Assembly: GCA_034931985.1 (NCBI GenBank)
Contig: JAYGHB010000108.1
Location: 4,051-68,050, forward strand
DNA length: 64,000 bases
Source of the DNA: Halotia wernerae
GTDB taxonomy: Bacteria; Cyanobacteriota; Cyanobacteriia; Cyanobacteriales; Nostocaceae
Direction of reading: 5' to 3'
The notes under the pieces: model-generated
What the model was told of the DNA's origin: nothing
Seen by the model: the letters and a program-made list of their open reading frames with translations, nothing else
Databases searched by the model: none
Part shown: one piece after another, positions 44,602-54,700 of the stretch
Layout: the number at the start of each line of letters is the position of its first letter
How positions within the stretch are numbered: position 1 is the first letter of the stretch
Translations under genes and position numbers: made by a program

Positions 44602-44890
44602 AATTTTTGAGTGCGTCCTAATATACCAAATCTGAATTACCGAGTGTCACCTCAGCGTTACATATACAGATATATTTGCAGAATTATAATATTGATTGCA
44701 ATAGCATAAAACTATGCGATCGCCAAGATCAGTTATCCTGATCCCAATCAAACCAAAACTGATCTTGGAAAGTTCCAGTTACATCACAAATAATTAACAA
44801 ATGTAGAGAATTTATACACATCTTGAGAAAAGATGTAAAAAGTTGTGGTGATGAGAGCAAAAATCACGTTTCGTCAATAACTAATAACCA

Positions 44891-45787
44891 ATGAGTTTTC
44901 ATTCTGGAGAAATCGCAGTCCAAGCTCAAGCGAGGGTGCGAAATGAAGCACAACGTCTGGGTAATGTTATCAGTAGCACCATCAAGTCATCCGCCCAGGA
45001 ATTTCTTCGCACGCAACAATTAGCAGTTGCTAGCACAGTGGATACAAACGGCAGAGTTTGGGCATCTTTATTAACAGGACAACCTGGTTTCGTACAAGTC
45101 TTAAACACGCAAACAGTACAGATTAGTTTTACTTCCATACCTAGCGATCGCCTACACCAAAACCTACACAAAAATAATGATATTGGTCTATTAATAATTG
45201 ATTTGGTAAACCGTAGACGTTTACGTCTGAATGGTAAAGCAGAGGTACAGCAAGAGAATATAAAAGTACAGATTCAGCAGACGTTTTTTAACTGTCCAAA
45301 ATACATTCAGGTGCGTCACATAAAAAAAGCTGTAGCTGATTCACTAGAAAAACTTGAAGCTTTTACCAGAGATACTTTGAGTGAGACAAATCAGCTTTGG
45401 ATAACCCAAGCCGACACCTTTTTCATCGCCAGTTTTCATCCAGAAAGTGGAGCCGATGCTTCCCACCGGGGAGGATTTCCGGGATTTGTACAAGTTTTGA
45501 ACAGTCAAAAGTTAGTGTTTCCCGATTACTCTGGAAATAATATGTTTCAGACCTTTGGTAACTTGATTGTGAATCCCAATGCAGGTTTATTGTTTATCGA
45601 TTTTGCACAAGGTCACACATTGCAATTGACTGGTAAAGCCAAGATAATTTGGGATGTACAGAGATTAATTGAGTTTGCAGGGGCGGAACGTTTAGTAGAG
45701 TTTGATATTGAGCAGGTGTTGGAAATTAAAAATGCTAGTTTTCTGCGTTGGCATTTTGGAGAATATTCTCCTGTGAATCCTAGATAA
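44891..45787 (+). CDS. Pyridoxamine 5'-phosphate oxidase-fold protein
   Basis: 298 residues with two FMN-binding split-barrel halves: about 35-150 (QEFLRTQQLAVASTVDTNGR, then GFVQVLNTQTVQISF) and about 165-290 (TFFIASFHP, GFVQVLNSQKLVFPDYSGN). The same phrase in both halves shows an internal duplication. Likely an FMN- or F420-type flavin protein; the substrate is unknown. It is divergent from the NB-ARC/WD40 gene. No signal peptide. Confidence 0.83.
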   Translation: MSFHSGEIAVQAQARVRNEAQRLGNVISSTIKSSAQEFLRTQQLAVASTVDTNGRVWASLLTGQPGFVQVLNTQTVQISFTSIPSDRLHQNLHKNNDIGLLIIDLVNRRRLRLNGKAEVQQENIKVQIQQTFFNCPKYIQVRHIKKAVADSLEKLEAFTRDTLSETNQLWITQADTFFIASFHPESGADASHRGGFPGFVQVLNSQKLVFPDYSGNNMFQTFGNLIVNPNAGLLFIDFAQGHTLQLTGKAKIIWDVQRLIEFAGAERLVEFDIEQVLEIKNASFLRWHFGEYSPVNPR

Positions 45788-45816
45788 AACTAAAAGCCAT
45801 ACTAAATATTGCAATC

Positions 45817-45951
45817 ATGGCTTTAACCGCAATTCCCCTCGATCCATCGATCGCTACTATTATTGTTCTCTATATCCTTAAAATCGGCTTGAATGTTTAT
45901 TGTAAATATACCGATGTAGGTGACGGGGGAAATAAAATACAGATGCGATAA
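45817..45951 (+). CDS. Short hydrophobic ORF (44 aa)
   Basis: Begins MALTAIPLDPSIATIIVLYI and has one membrane-like segment (about residues 11-24). It ends just before a MITE-like repeat at 45990. It could be the start of a gene truncated by that insertion, or chance. Confidence 0.25.
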   Translation: MALTAIPLDPSIATIIVLYILKIGLNVYCKYTDVGDGGNKIQMR

Positions 45952-45989
45952 CTAGCTCCTCCGGAGCGGCTTTCGCCAACGTTAAGCTG

Positions 45990-46093
45990 ACGTGAGTTCG
46001 ATGAACCTCTCCCCAACCCCTCTCCGACGCGGAGAGGGGCTTAAATATCTTTAATTACCAACGAAAAATTAAGCCTTTAAATCCGTCGAACTC
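45990..46093. mobile_element. Short relative of the 29587 MITE-like element
   Basis: Starts ACGTGAGTTCGATGAAC as the long copy does and ends CCGTCGAACTC; the last five bases of the right inverted repeat are missing. The central part (GGAGAGGGGCTTAAATATC to AAGCCTTTAAATC) is shared with 29765-29866, with an internal deletion. Confidence 0.75.
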
Positions 46094-46298
46094 CTAGGAA
46101 ACTAGATTGTTTCTTCTAAAGCATAACGAATGCCGTTCGTTGGAAGCTCACGTTAAGCTGCGCGATCGCACTCCACTTGTAACCAACCACGGGCGATCGC
46201 AAAGCGCAGACTTGTCAGTTCGCATATCATCAAGAATACGATTTCCCGACTCGTGAGTTGAGCCTACAATATAAAAAAGCAAGTTATCTGTAATCTCT

Positions 46299-46550
46299 AT
46301 GGAAAAGCTCAATATTAAAGAAGAAGCTCGAAAGCTAATTGATAAATTACCTGCTAACTCAACATGGGATGACCTCATGTATGAGATTTATGTTAGGCAA
46401 GTTGTTGAAGCTGGACTTGCTGACAGTCAAGCTGGTAAAGTAATTTCCGCACAGGAAGTTAGGGCAAAATTTGGACTACCAGAGTTTTCTGTTGGCTGCT
46501 TTTCCCGAATCGTGATGACTGCCATACACAACACCATTAGCTCAACGTAA
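46299..46550 (+). CDS. Orphan antitoxin-like protein
   Basis: The first about 60 residues (EEARKLIDKLPANSTWDDLM, then YEIYVRQVVEAGLADSQAGK, then VRAKFGLPE) match a common cyanobacterial antitoxin family that normally ends at or near that point. The remaining about 20 residues look unrelated, so the stop codon and the following toxin were probably lost. No RelE- or PIN-type toxin can be found in the next 200 bases. Confidence 0.6.
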   Translation: MEKLNIKEEARKLIDKLPANSTWDDLMYEIYVRQVVEAGLADSQAGKVISAQEVRAKFGLPEFSVGCFSRIVMTAIHNTISST

Positions 46551-46768
46551 ATACCCGGATATATTTAGATACTTACGTATAGCCTACAATTTCAGGAAAT
46601 TTTTCGCCAAATTCAACAGAAAAAAAGCATTTTAATTCCTTAATTCATTGATGTGCGTTTTTGTCAAGACCAGTTTTACAAGTATCGCTTCGCTAGAAAA
46701 CTGATCTTTTATTAGGTGGTGCGATCGCGCCATTCTAGAAAGAGAAAGATCCCTACACGGAGTAAATC

Positions 46769-47203
46769 ATGACCCAATATCCTCTTGATATCGGTATCAA
46801 AGCAGTCCCCTTGAGGATGACAAGTGCCAACATTGTTAACTTCACTGCTTTTAAGAATGCAGCGAAGACTAATGTTTTTATGCCTTTTCCTTCCAGACTA
46901 ATCCGGAATCAGTTTAGAAACGATGAGGTGAAACAAAAGGCTAAGTCTCGGTTGCAAAACACCCAAGAGAGTTTCAGGGCAGAAATTGCTGCTTTACAGC
47001 AAGAGTTGGCAATTGTCAAACAGGAAAAAGCTGAATTAGAAAGTCTACTGAAACAGAAGGAAGAAGCTAGGAAACTCCAACTTCAGGAGATGCAAATCGA
47101 GATTGATTTAAATAAATTTGCACGCCAGATCACAGAAATTACTCAAACTGATTATTTTCAACAATTGCAGATAGAAGTTGAATCTCTTCGGAATTTTAAT
47201 TAA
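46769..47203 (+). CDS. Coiled-coil protein upstream of ParA-like ATPase
   Basis: 144 residues. A variable N-terminus is followed by a long coiled coil at about residues 55-115 (ALQQELAIVKQEKAELESLL). No recognised domain. It lies 175 bases before the ParA-like gene on the same strand and could be its partner, as small coiled-coil proteins often are for ParA/MinD ATPases. That link is inference. Confidence 0.6.
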   Translation: MTQYPLDIGIKAVPLRMTSANIVNFTAFKNAAKTNVFMPFPSRLIRNQFRNDEVKQKAKSRLQNTQESFRAEIAALQQELAIVKQEKAELESLLKQKEEARKLQLQEMQIEIDLNKFARQITEITQTDYFQQLQIEVESLRNFN

Positions 47204-47378
47204 ACCGTGTCTACCTTGAAAACCATAGTTTTTTGGAATTAGAGTAAAGCCCAGAACTCAAGCCACGATCAAATAATATACTCTGCTTAAAAACTCCAGG
47301 TTTCAAAATGGACGGGATTTAATAATAATTTTAATTTCTACCAAATTGGGATAATTACGAATTACGAATTAGTGTTCT

Positions 47379-48137
47379 ATGTCTAAAATTATTGCAATTC
47401 ACTCATTCCGTGGTGGAACTGGTAAATCTAATTTAACAGCAAATTTAGCAGTAGTAACAGCACTTAAAGGAAACCGAGTTGCAATTGTAGATACAGACCT
47501 GCAATCTCCCGGTATTTATGCTCTATTTAGCATTGATGAGACAATTACAGGCAAAACTTTAAATGATTATTTGTGGAATCGCAGTTCTATTGCTGACACT
47601 GCTTGTGATGTTACTTCTCATCTGGGAATTGATCGGGGTAAGGTTTTTCTCATACCTTCCAGTATAAATGCTGACGAAATTGCCAAGATTTTAAGTGAAG
47701 GATACAACGTAAGTTTACTTAATAGTGGATTCCAAAGATTAATTAAAGAGCTAGAGTTAGACTACTTATTTATTGATACTCATCCCGGTCTGAGTCGAGA
47801 AACTTTACTGTCTATAGCTGTTTCTGACCTTCTAATTGTTATTCTCCGCCCAGACCGCCAAGATTTTCAAGGCACGGCGGTTACTGTCAATATCGCTCGT
47901 CAGCTTCAAGTCTGCAAGATGATGATGATAATTAATAAGACACCAAGCCGGATGGACTTTTTAGCGCTACAGCAAAAAGTAGAGAAAACTTATAATGTCC
48001 CAGTTGCAGGTATATTTCCACTTTCGGAAGATATGGCACAACTCGGTAGTAGTGGATTATTTTGTTTGCAATATCCCAACCATCCATTTAATCAAATGCT
48101 TCAACAGGTGGCAGATAAAGCAAGTTTAAACTGGTGA
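47379..48137 (+). CDS. MinD/ParA-family ATPase
   Basis: 252 residues. A deviant Walker A motif at residues 10-18 reads FRGGTGKSN: the usual signature Lys (KGG) is Arg11, while the nucleotide-binding Lys16 is kept. A Walker A'-like Asp is present in VAIVDTDLQSPG, and Walker B/switch in YLFIDTHPGLS. It is soluble, with an ending unlike MinD membrane helices. It lies 48 bases before the VMAP-like AAA protein and is likely co-transcribed; such pairs recur in cyanobacteria. Confidence 0.87.
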   Translation: MSKIIAIHSFRGGTGKSNLTANLAVVTALKGNRVAIVDTDLQSPGIYALFSIDETITGKTLNDYLWNRSSIADTACDVTSHLGIDRGKVFLIPSSINADEIAKILSEGYNVSLLNSGFQRLIKELELDYLFIDTHPGLSRETLLSIAVSDLLIVILRPDRQDFQGTAVTVNIARQLQVCKMMMIINKTPSRMDFLALQQKVEKTYNVPVAGIFPLSEDMAQLGSSGLFCLQYPNHPFNQMLQQVADKASLNW

Positions 48138-48185
48138 ATAAATAAAAAAATATTTGGATAAGTTTATAAAAAGTAAAGAAAGAAA

Positions 48186-49616
48186 ATGGCAGAAATTATT
48201 CAAGAACAAGCGATAACATTTGAAACAGCTTTAAAAGTTGCAGATACAGCCGTATTTGACAAAACTAAAAGACATTTAAAAAATATTGAAGTAGCTGTAC
48301 TTCGAGGAGCTTTGCTAGGTCAAAAATATGACCAAATTGCAGCAGAATCTGACTATGCTCCTGAGTATATTAAGCATGATGTAGGGCCAAAACTATGGCA
48401 GATACTTTCAGCTAGTCTGGGGGAAAAAGTTAGTAAAACTAATTTGATGGCTGTCTTAGCACAACGAGCATCTAAAGAGTTAAAAATTGAAGACTCTTCT
48501 TCATTTTCCAACTCTCTACTCCCTACTCCCCATTACCCCTTATCCCCAGAATTAGAATCGCCAGTGGGACTCATACCATTGGACTCTGCTTTGTATGTAG
48601 AACGTCCTCCGGTAGAATCTCGCTGTTATGAAGAAATTACCAGACCAGGGGCATTAATTCGCATTAAAGCACCCAGTCAAATGGGTAAGACTTCTCTGAT
48701 GGTAAGAATTCTGGCTCATGCCAAACAACAAAATTCTTCGGCTGTACGTACCGTGGCTCTGAGCTTGCAGCGAGCAGAACGTTCTATTTTTAATGACTTA
48801 GATAAATTCTTGCGTTGGTTTTGTGCTTCTATTACTCGTAAGCTTCAGTTACCGCATCGAGTAGAGGATTATTGGAGTGAAACTTTTGGCAGCAAAAGCA
48901 ATTGTACTGCTTATTTTGAAGACTGTTTGCTGCCAGATATTAATGGTGTTTTAGTCTTAGCTTTGGATCAAGTTGATGAGGTGTTTTTACACCCAGAAAT
49001 TGCTGATGATTTCTTTACATTATTGCGCTCTTGGTATGAAGAAGCAGCCTATGGAGATAGCGGTAATCCTCTGTGGCAAAATCTCCGGTTAGTTATTGTC
49101 CATTCTACAGAGGTGTATATCCCTCTTGATATTAATAAGTCTCCCTTTAATGTGGGTTTGGCGATTGAATTGCAAACATTTACACCTCTGCAAGTACTTA
49201 ACTTAGCCCAACGTTATGGAATTCATTTATCTGAAGGTGAATTATCAGAACTGATGCAGCTGGTGGACGGACATCCATATTTAGTACAACAAGCCTTATA
49301 TCATTTAGCGCAGCAAGACTTAACTTTGAAGCAGCTAGTCCAAACAGCAGCTACAGATGCAGGTATTTATAGCAATCACTTGCATCGACATTTACGGAGT
49401 CTACAAGAACATCCTCAATTAGCACAAGCCTATGAACTAGCGATCGCATCATCAATACCTATAGAGTTAGAACAGACTTTAGCATTTAAGCTACACAGCA
49501 TGGGATTAGTAAAGCTGCACAAAAATCAGGTTATATCTAGTTGTGAACTATATCGACAGTATTTTGAAGAAGCCTTACGCCATTTGCAAAAAACAACTCT
49601 TTTGCCAATCTTGTAG
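48186..49616 (+). CDS. VMAP-like N-terminal domain plus AAA-like ATPase, copy B
   Basis: 476 residues, a paralogue of the protein at 35173. An N-terminal helix-turn-helix-like domain covers about 15-100 (VAVLRGALLGQKYDQIAAES), and an AAA_35-type ATPase has P-loop IKAPSQMGKTSLMVRIL and Walker B LVLALDQVDEVF. The C-terminus (HSMGLVKLHKNQVISSCELY) matches copy A. An inter-domain linker (FSNSLLPTPHYPLSP) comes from a CCCTACT-type repeat. It forms a probable operon with the ParA-like gene. Confidence 0.83.
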   Translation: MAEIIQEQAITFETALKVADTAVFDKTKRHLKNIEVAVLRGALLGQKYDQIAAESDYAPEYIKHDVGPKLWQILSASLGEKVSKTNLMAVLAQRASKELKIEDSSSFSNSLLPTPHYPLSPELESPVGLIPLDSALYVERPPVESRCYEEITRPGALIRIKAPSQMGKTSLMVRILAHAKQQNSSAVRTVALSLQRAERSIFNDLDKFLRWFCASITRKLQLPHRVEDYWSETFGSKSNCTAYFEDCLLPDINGVLVLALDQVDEVFLHPEIADDFFTLLRSWYEEAAYGDSGNPLWQNLRLVIVHSTEVYIPLDINKSPFNVGLAIELQTFTPLQVLNLAQRYGIHLSEGELSELMQLVDGHPYLVQQALYHLAQQDLTLKQLVQTAATDAGIYSNHLHRHLRSLQEHPQLAQAYELAIASSIPIELEQTLAFKLHSMGLVKLHKNQVISSCELYRQYFEEALRHLQKTTLLPIL

Positions 49617-49797
49617 CAATCAGCAACCTTATCTGCCCAATGTGTATCACCGTCTTGCTTTGCAGTAGAGTTGGCTTGCTTGTTCTAACCATTCTTTATT
49701 TTTTCAATTGTTCTAAATAAACAGCAACCCGTATCATAATGCTGTTACATATTTGTTAAGAATAGTTACAAGTTCTTAACACAAGGGAATATTTCTT

Positions 49798-51144
49798 ATG
49801 GTAGTCTCACTTGAGAAGAATGCACCACATCAGGTTGTTATCGTTGGTGGTGGCTTTGGTGGACTGTATACAGCAAAAGCTCTGAAGACAGCAAACGTAA
49901 ATGTTACTCTCATTGATAAACGTAACTTTCACCTATTTCAGCCGCTTTTATATCAAGTTGCCACAGGTACGCTATCACCTGCTGATATTTCCGCACCATT
50001 GCGATCTGTATTCAGCAAAAGCAAGAATACAAAAGTGTTGTTGGGAGAAGTAAATGATATTGATCCAAAAGCGCAACAAGTTATTCTGGGTGACGAAATA
50101 GTACCTTATGATACATTAATTGTTGCCACAGGTGCTAATCATTCCTATTTTGGTAAGGATAACTGGAAAGAATTTGCTCCTGGCTTGAAAACTGTTGAAG
50201 ATGCCATAGAAATGCGTCGCCGGATATTTTCGGCATTTGAAGCGGCAGAAAAAGAAACTGATCCTGAAAAACGCCGTGCTTCATTGACTTTTGTGATTGT
50301 GGGGGGTGGTCCCACCGGTGTAGAATTAGCAGGTGCGATCGCGGAATTGGCATACCAAACTCTCAAAGAAGATTTCCGCAGCATCAACACCTCAGAAGCG
50401 AGAATTTTACTATTGCAAGGGGGCGATCGCATCCTCCCACATATTGCGCCAGAGTTATCGAAAGTAGCAGCAGAATCTTTGCAAAAGTTGGGTGTGGTTA
50501 TTCACACTAACACCAGAGTGACAAATATTGAAAATAACATAGTTACTTTCAAGCAAGGCGATGAATTGATAGAAATTGCCTCAAAAACTATATTGTGGGC
50601 AGCAGGTGTTCAAGGTTCGGCTATGGGGAAAGCCCTAGCAGAAAGCACAGGTGTAGAGTGCGATCGCGCCGGACGTGTGATTGTAGAACCGAACTTGACT
50701 ATCAAGGGTTATAAAAACATTTTTGTAGTGGGAGATTTAGGCAACTTCTCCCATCAAAATGGTAAACCCTTACCTGGTGTTGCACCTGTAGCCAAACAAC
50801 AAGGAGAGTATGTAGCTAAACTCATTCAACGAAGGCTTCAAGGTCATACTTTGCCACAATTTCATTACAATGACGTGGGTACTTTGGCGATGATTGGGCA
50901 AAATTTAGCTGTTGTAGATTTAGGCTTAATCAAACTCAAAGGTTTCATTGCTTGGGTATTTTGGCTAGTAATTCACATCTACTTCTTAATCGAGTTTGAC
51001 ACTAAATTAGTAGTAGTAATTCAGTGGGCGTGGAATTATATCACTCGTAATCGTCGCTCTAGATTGATTACAGGTCGAGAAGCTTTTGTAGAAGCAAAAA
51101 CTGTTAACAATAGCGTGCAACAGCCTTCTGGGACACCTCTGTAA
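49798..51144 (+). CDS. ndh: Type II NADH dehydrogenase (NDH-2)
   Basis: A single-subunit, non-pumping NAD(P)H:quinone oxidoreductase of the membrane surface. The FAD motif VVIVGGGFGGLYTAKAL starts at residue 13, followed by the family block RNFHLFQPLLYQVATGTLSP. The NADH motif is VIVGGGPTGVELAGAIAEL, and the second FAD motif has NIFVVGDLGNF. The C-terminal hydrophobic stretch (GFIAWVFWLVIHIYFLIEF) should attach it to the membrane. The length of 448 residues is normal. No operon partner. Confidence 0.94.
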   Translation: MVVSLEKNAPHQVVIVGGGFGGLYTAKALKTANVNVTLIDKRNFHLFQPLLYQVATGTLSPADISAPLRSVFSKSKNTKVLLGEVNDIDPKAQQVILGDEIVPYDTLIVATGANHSYFGKDNWKEFAPGLKTVEDAIEMRRRIFSAFEAAEKETDPEKRRASLTFVIVGGGPTGVELAGAIAELAYQTLKEDFRSINTSEARILLLQGGDRILPHIAPELSKVAAESLQKLGVVIHTNTRVTNIENNIVTFKQGDELIEIASKTILWAAGVQGSAMGKALAESTGVECDRAGRVIVEPNLTIKGYKNIFVVGDLGNFSHQNGKPLPGVAPVAKQQGEYVAKLIQRRLQGHTLPQFHYNDVGTLAMIGQNLAVVDLGLIKLKGFIAWVFWLVIHIYFLIEFDTKLVVVIQWAWNYITRNRRSRLITGREAFVEAKTVNNSVQQPSGTPL

Positions 51145-51784
51145 CTTCAGGTATCACAGCGTATACCGAGAGAGCTTTTTTACGATTATGGCAGTAGCAA
51201 TTTATCTTCCCTTTTCTCCACTTAGCTCAGATTTAGGGTTCGTACCCTTCCTTGCCAGCCAACTACTTTCCCTGGCTGGTGTTGATTTTGTCTAGTTACT
51301 ATGTGCTGACACAGATAGTGAAAACTTGGTTTATCAAGAAATATGGCTACAATTAAGCAGCGTTCCCCTAACAAATTATTCTTAAAATAAGAAACTGACT
51401 TTTCGTGTGAAAAATCTCGGATCTGTCTTATGGGCAAATGTGAGGAGAAAGGTAAAAGAGAGCAGGAAGAACCTGTCAAAAACGAAGGAAGAAGGAAGGA
51501 AGGAGGAAGGAAGGAGGAAGGAGTTTTCTGGTAAGAATAGAGCTTGGACACCTCCCAAACATTAGCCGCCGTAAACGACGGGGCTTGTATCCCGACGGAA
51601 GAATTAGTCAGAAAAAATCATCACTTCTTCCCTCTTCCCTCGAACCTCTTCCTTAAGGGCGAAGCCCTGGTCACTTTGAAGCCTGACCCTGACCTCAAAT
51701 TCTCAAGCATCTGAGTATGAGATGTATTTGACCTGAGTCTATCCATAACTCCACTCTCGCCGCGAAGTTTAGCTAATTGGAAAA
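51145..51784. other. Intergenic region between ndh and the cation ATPase
   Basis: 640 bases without a convincing gene. A purine-rich GGAAGGA tract lies at about 51481-51530. A GCCGCCGTAAACGACGGGG hairpin at about 51565-51585 resembles the end of an IS200/IS605-type element, but I could not find the rest. A minus-strand open frame here is low-complexity and rejected. Confidence 0.45.
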
Positions 51785-54700
51785 ATGAACCATCATTTCC
51801 CCAACTCCCACCCCAGTAAGAATCCTATTGTGCGGACAATACATACTGCTGTCAAAGGGAGGGCTAGATATAAGGTTGATAAGCTTCATCGTTCGGAGTC
51901 ACTCAAACAATATATTGAGTTAAGGCTGAAAGATGAAGCAGGTATTAAGGATGTCTTTGCTAATCCGCTTACAGGAAGTGTACTTGTAATTTTCCAACCA
52001 GATTTTAGCCCGCAAGCGATCGCCTTGCTCATCAAAGCTATTGTCTGCGATTTCCTAGGCAAGAGCGGAAAATCTCTAGCCAAGACACCTGGGATCAGCC
52101 CAGCTAAACAGCTATCTTCCTCAAAAAGAGGAAACTTCACCAGCAACATGAGCCAGCTGACTACATCTGGTCAGGAGCAACAAATTTTACCCTGGCATAT
52201 TTTAAAAGCAGATACTGCGATCGCTTATTTACACACATCAGCTACATCAGGATTATCTAGTAATGCTGCTCAAGGACAGTTGCAGACATATGGGGCAAAT
52301 GTTCTACCCGAATCTGAAACTCGCTCTCATCTGAGTATGTTTATTGACCAATTTAAATCTTTGCCAGTAGGACTACTGAGTGTGGCAGCCGGTTTGTCAA
52401 TCGCGACAGGGGGAGTGGCTGACGCTGTAGTAATTATGGGGGTTGTATTCATTAATGCTGTCATTGGCTACGCCACAGAAAGCAACTCAGAAAAGATTAT
52501 TAACTCACTCAAGCATCTAGTGAAACCATCGGCTGTGGTGATTAGAGATGGAATTTCTCAAGAAATTAGTGCCACCGAGATTGTCTTAGGAGATATTCTG
52601 GTACTTAGTCCGGGCAGTTATGTGCCAGCAGATGCCAGACTGATTGAAGCCAATCGTTTGAGCGTAGATGAGTCTGCTTTAACAGGTGAGAGTTTGCCTA
52701 TTCCTAAAAATACGGAACTCCTTAGCAAACAGGATATACCCCTTGGCGATCGCGTGAATATGGTCTACATGGGGACTTTAGTGACTGGTGGTCAAGGACT
52801 GGCTGTAGTTGTAGCTACAGGCAAATTTACCGAAATGGGTAGAATTCACACTCTGGTATCCGAAAGCCAAATGCCAGAAACGCCCATGCAGAAACAACTC
52901 GACCAAGCGGGTAGTCAACTCGTCGTAGTATCGGGGGCTGTATGTGCTGTGGTCTTTGGTATCGGTCTGTTGCGGGGATACGGTGTGATTCAGATGTTGA
53001 AATCATCCATATCTTTAGCTGTGGCTGCTGTACCAGAAGGATTGCCAACCATTGCAACTACAACCTTGGCTTTGGGAATCGCCAACATGAGGCGGCATAA
53101 CGTCCTCATCCGGCGTTTGGATGCGGTGGAAACCTTGGGTTCTGTACAGACAATCTGCTTGGATAAAACAGGCACGATCACAGAAAATAAAATGTCTGTG
53201 GTTGAGCTATATACAGATATCAAATCCATCCAAGTATCATCTGACGGCAAATTTATTGCCCAAGCACAAGATATTAACCCTTACAACTGCGATCAACTCT
53301 TAAAGCTGATTCATGTATCAGTGCTGTGCAATGAGAGTGAAGTTCACAAAAATTCCGATGGTGAGTATGTAGTCAAAGGTTCAGCTACAGAGAATGCTCT
53401 AATTTATTTGGCAATCAGTGCAGGAGTAGATGTCATCCAACTCAAAGAAAATTATCCCTGTTGCCGAACTAATCACCGCTCAGAAAATCAAAATTTCATG
53501 AGTACGGTTCATGCCATGAAACACGAGGATACCCCATCCCCGAATTCAGCAGATGACGAGCCAGATAGTTTGTCTTTGATTGCTGCTAAAACTGAAATTG
53601 GCTCCTTACAACCATTAGCAGCACAGAAAAAACGCCGGGGTCGTCCGTCGTCATCGCCTCGTGCTAAACAGTTGCTTGTAGCACTTAAGGGTAGCCCTTC
53701 CGAAATGCTAGAAATGTCTACCCAGCAAATCAAAAATGGCAAACTAGTGACGCTGACAGAAGCAGACAGACAAGCCATTGAAAACGAAAACGAAGTCATG
53801 GCTGGTAAAGGGCTGCGGATACTAGGAGCAGCTTACACCCACATCACTGAAGCACAAACAAATGGCAACGTTCCGCGTAATGTCATTTGGCTGGGTCTGA
53901 TTGGTATGGCAGATCCAATTAGAAACGGCGTCAAAGACTTGATGGGTGTTTTCCATCAGGCGGGTATTAATACAATGATGATCACTGGCGATCAAAGCCC
54001 CACCGCTTACGCAATTGGTAAGGAGTTAAATTTGAGTCGGGGTGAGCAACTAGAAATCCTCGATTCCACCAACCTCAACAACCTTGATCCCGAAGTCATG
54101 AAAGGACTGTGCGATCGCGTTAATGTTTTTGCGAGAGTTAGTCCTGCCAATAAATTACAAATTGTCCAAGCGCTTCAGAGTGCAGGTAAAGTTGTTTCCA
54201 TGACCGGAGATGGCATCAATGATGCTCCGGCTTTAAAGGTTGCTGATGTTGGCATCGCAATGGGACATACAGGCACAGATGCAGCGCGGGAAGTCGCAGA
54301 TATTGTCTTAGAAAATGACAATTTGGAAACCATGATTATTGCGGTCAGTCATGGACGGACAATTTATAACAACATCAGAAAATCTGTCCATTTCCTGCTG
54401 TCCACCAACTTGAGCGAAATCATGGTGATGTTGACTGCAACAACAGTTGGTATCGGTCAGCCTTTAAATGCCATGCAACTGTTGTGGCTGAATCTAGTTA
54501 CAGATATCTTCCCTGGATTGGCTTTGGCTTTGGAACCTCCAGAACCGGATGTACTGAGTCAACCACCCCGCAATCCAGAAGAACGGATTATTAAAACATC
54601 GGATTTTCAGAGAATCATTTTTGAGTCAGCGACAATTTCCGTTAGTTCTCTAGCAGCCTATGGGTACGCAATCAGCCGCTATGGTATTGGCCCCCAAGCC

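Noticed and set aside
46148..46378. Minus-strand open frame opposite the orphan antitoxin
   Set aside because: Half of it is antisense to the antitoxin gene and the rest has no recognisable pattern or ribosome-binding site.
40972..49616. A defence island formed by NB-ARC, VMAP and TA genes
   Set aside because: The types are compatible with conflict systems, but no nuclease, reverse transcriptase or other known defence effector is present, so the label would go beyond the evidence.
51222..51551. Minus-strand open frame of 109 codons
   Set aside because: Its N-terminal part is translated from a GGAAGGA-type low-complexity tract and the rest resembles no protein; it lies over a repeat-rich intergenic region.
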